Assembly: GCF_039962255.1 (NCBI RefSeq)
Contig: NZ_JAMPKY010000009.1
Coordinates: 1 to 64,000, forward strand
Direction: 5' to 3'
DNA: 64,000 nt
From: Leptolyngbya subtilissima AS-A7
GTDB taxonomy: Bacteria > Cyanobacteriota > Cyanobacteriia > Phormidesmidales > Phormidesmidaceae
The notes below the pieces were generated by a model. The model saw only the letters and a program-made list of their open reading frames with translations. It was not told where the DNA came from and ran no database searches. A program made the translations under genes and the position numbers. This document shows positions 62,196 through 64,000 of the stretch, piece by piece. Positions within the stretch are counted from its first letter, which is position 1. Every line of letters begins with the position of its first letter.

Positions 62196-63466
62196 GGCTC
62201 GTTAACGGGATACTGCCGCCCCCGCCACTGGGTAGGTCGCCGCAGGGAAGAGAGACCAATGCGCGCCACCGCTGCCAGGTCAGCCAGAGGTGACAGCCAG
62301 AATGCCCAGGCTCCTGGCGCTCCTTTGAAATCGTAAGCCGTCGCTACCGCCGCCTGCATACCCAAGCGCATGAAGATCAAGACCATGTTCACGACGAGCA
62401 AGATCTGTAGCGCCAAAGACCACGATGCGGGTGCAAATTGCTGAAGTATCCACAGCCCCGGTACGAGCACCCAGGGCAACCCCTGCACCAGGGCAAGAAA
62501 TGTCCAATCCCACCAGACCTGAGCGGCTGGAGCTGCATCCTTGAGGTCGAGAGAGCGGCCCCACTCGCGCCAGGTTTCGGCCATGCCTTCGTACATGCGC
62601 ACTTTCAGCAGGCGAGTGCCATCCCAAAAGCCCACTTTGGCACCCTGGGCGGCAGCGTGGCGAGCCAAGGTCACATCGTCGCAAAAAGAGGTAGAGGCGG
62701 ACTGGTAGCCATTGAGTTTTTCGAGCAGCGATCGCCGCACCATAAAGCACTGGCCGTTAGCCATGACCCGCTGAGACGAGCCACTGGGGCTGCCCGCCGG
62801 GCCAAATCGATACACCAGCGTCATCAGCAAAGCAGGCTGCAGCCAGAATTCTCCAGGGTGCTTCAGAATGAACCGGGGCGCGAGGGACACTAGGTCATAG
62901 CCCTCGCTGTTCATCGCTTTAGCTAAAGCTGCCACTAGGCCCGGCTGAGGCTGGGTATCGGCGTCAATTCCCAGTACCCAGGTGCTAGCGGCTGATGTTT
63001 GGCGAAAGCCGTAGTCCAAGGCCCAGGGACGCCCAACCCAACCCTGGGGCAAAGGGTCATCCTCTAGCAGCCGCAACCGTGGGTCGTGGGCCTGGTAAGC
63101 CCTGACCACTGACTGGGTGTCGTCGGTTGATCGGCTGTCGACGACTAAAATTTCCCGCACTTCGTAGCCCTGACGGATCAGACCCTCTAGGCAGGGACGT
63201 ATCCGATCCGCTTCGTTGAGCGTGGGCACCACCACCGAAACCGTGCCTAGCAGATCGAGGTCAGGGGGCGCTGGGGCTAGAGGTGGTCTGCGAAAGGGAC
63301 CTTGCATCAACCGCGATAGCAGTATTGCTACCATCGGCAACTGCACCAACAGCAGCACGACCGCTACAAAACTTGGCCAGAGAAATAGGGCGGCCGCAGT
63401 AGTGGGCAAGGGATTACCTCCAAAAACAGACGTCAAAACTACTGAACCTAGTGAGTCTAGACTCAC
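62192..63466 (-). CDS. cruG: CruG-like glycosyltransferase, GT2
   Basis: A 424-residue membrane glycosyltransferase. An N-terminal span (PSFVAVVLLLVQLPMVAILL) is followed by a GT-A domain: TVSVVVPTLNEADRIRPCL, SRSTDDTQSV, and the DxD motif LGIDADTQPQPG. Later blocks are FCDDVTLARHAAAQG and RMYEGMAETWREWGRSLDLK. C-terminal spans (WDWTFLALVQGLPWVLVPG, QILLVVNMVLIFMRLGMQAA) follow. In Synechococcus CruG is the 2'-O-glycosyltransferase of myxoxanthophyll, next to cruF. Here cruF lies directly upstream, in the same direction. The start is a GTG (63466); no ATG precedes the membrane span. Confidence 0.85.
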   Translation of the reverse strand: MSLDSLGSVVLTSVFGGNPLPTTAAALFLWPSFVAVVLLLVQLPMVAILLSRLMQGPFRRPPLAPAPPDLDLLGTVSVVVPTLNEADRIRPCLEGLIRQGYEVREILVVDSRSTDDTQSVVRAYQAHDPRLRLLEDDPLPQGWVGRPWALDYGFRQTSAASTWVLGIDADTQPQPGLVAALAKAMNSEGYDLVSLAPRFILKHPGEFWLQPALLMTLVYRFGPAGSPSGSSQRVMANGQCFMVRRSLLEKLNGYQSASTSFCDDVTLARHAAAQGAKVGFWDGTRLLKVRMYEGMAETWREWGRSLDLKDAAPAAQVWWDWTFLALVQGLPWVLVPGLWILQQFAPASWSLALQILLVVNMVLIFMRLGMQAAVATAYDFKGAPGAWAFWLSPLADLAAVARIGLSSLRRPTQWRGRQYPVNEP

Positions 63467-63562
63467 AAGCTCAGCTTCAGAATAGTTAGCCTCGGATAGT
63501 ATCTACCATCCGAGGCCTAGAAGTTAATCCCGAGATTGGGCAAAAACGAGAGCTGTGGTTAT

Positions 63563-64000
63563 TTAAGAACCCTTAGTCGCAGCTACCGGTGCCTCAATGA
63601 CTTGGGTAGGTTCAACTAATACACCTGACAGATCTTCTTGGGCGGTAGCACGCCAACAGAGCACCGCAGGCAGGGCTCCGGTCAAAATCCCCAAAGCGAT
63701 AGGGACATAGAAGCCAGCCGCCAGGCTCATTACCAGGGCAAATCCGAAGTTAGCCAGGTATACGACTAGGGGGAGAGTGAGCTGCCCCTGGTCTAACTCA
63801 GGGGAAAATTTGAAGGTTTTCCACAGGCCTAGGGCTACACCCATAAACACGACCCCGGTGCCAAGCCAGCCCACAAAGTTCTGGTAAGGCATACCAAAAA
63901 ACGCACCTGGCTCGTGCCAGTACCAGAAGGGTAAAGCGGTCTGGCTCATGGCCGGATCGAGCACAAAATCCCAAGAGGTGAGGAGTATAGACCCTAGAAA
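63563..64000 (-). CDS. cruF: CruF-like carotenoid 1',2'-hydratase, C-terminal part
   Basis: The gene runs off the right edge of the window; 145 codons and a stop are seen. The fragment reads LLTSWDFVLDPAMSQTALPF, then WYWHEPGAFFGMPYQNFVGW, which are the conserved blocks of CruF/COG2324 carotenoid hydratases. Spans follow (LGTGVVFMGVALGL, VVYLANFGFALVMSLAAGF). In cyanobacteria CruF adds water to gamma-carotene on the way to myxol glycosides, and cruG follows it. The visible frame reads through the window edge without a start codon, so this is a truncated view, not a truncated gene. Confidence 0.9.
   Translation of the reverse strand, partial: FLGSILLTSWDFVLDPAMSQTALPFWYWHEPGAFFGMPYQNFVGWLGTGVVFMGVALGLWKTFKFSPELDQGQLTLPLVVYLANFGFALVMSLAAGFYVPIALGILTGALPAVLCWRATAQEDLSGVLVEPTQVIEAPVAATKGS

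Overview
The window comes from a cyanobacterial chromosome. The first bases encode the end of photosystem II protein D1 (psbA). Further along are psaK, a ccmK3-ccmK4 carboxysome shell pair, an N-terminally extended ftsZ, the carotenoid genes cruP, cruG and cruF, a ctaCDE cytochrome oxidase operon and solanesyl diphosphate synthase. GCGATCGC (HIP1-type) octamers are scattered throughout. A Leptolyngbya/Phormidium-like lineage would fit, but the sequence alone does not fix the genus.

Layout. 0-3 kb: psbA tail, a small phosphatase-like protein, an acyltransferase and a PemK/MazF toxin whose antitoxin seems eroded. 3.2-6.3 kb: dnaN read leftward away from an AT-rich, gene-free 1.8-kb stretch. This stretch has DnaA-box-like sites, a tandem 0.9-kb duplication and eleven GGATCC palindromes, and is the best candidate for the replication origin. 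6.3-13.3 kb: a stress protein, a CrtI-like oxidoreductase, a stand-alone A-PCP-TE peptide synthetase and AT-rich spacers with decayed fragments. 13.3-21.3 kb: comM, an HD hydrolase, the SRP RNA gene, a phasin-like pair, the block ftsQ-ftsZ-thiD, and psaK. 21.8-30.1 kb: a glycosyltransferase, membrane and envelope proteins, nucleoside hydrolase, ccmK3-ccmK4 and a group of small stress-type proteins. 30.2-36.5 kb: leuA, a CPA2 antiporter and sdhA.

36.5-45 kb is an accessory island of about 8.5 kb lying between sdhA and sdhC, which point the same way and would normally be neighbours. It carries a red-chlorophyll-catabolite-reductase-like gene with an NmrA partner, a GFA remnant, a glutathione transferase, an SDR, a VanW protein, a methyltransferase, gene fragments and a 21-bp minisatellite. 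Directly behind the methyltransferase stop codon is an 88-bp imperfect palindrome with the organisation of an integron attC site. This suggests that at least part of the island arrived as gene cassettes.

45-64 kb returns to core genes: the tight unit cruP-sirB1-sdhC, a flavoprotein fused to S-layer-homology repeats, an exported formamidase-family protein with an NtcA site upstream, ctaCDE, a group 2 sigma factor, murI, sds, a CYTH protein and cruG-cruF. Themes that connect genes are respiration (sdhA, sdhC, ctaCDE), carotenoid and prenyl metabolism (cruP, cruG, cruF, sds, the CrtI-like gene) and cell envelope or division (ftsQ, ftsZ, murI, SLH proteins). Everything was read by eye; no similarity search or folding program was run.
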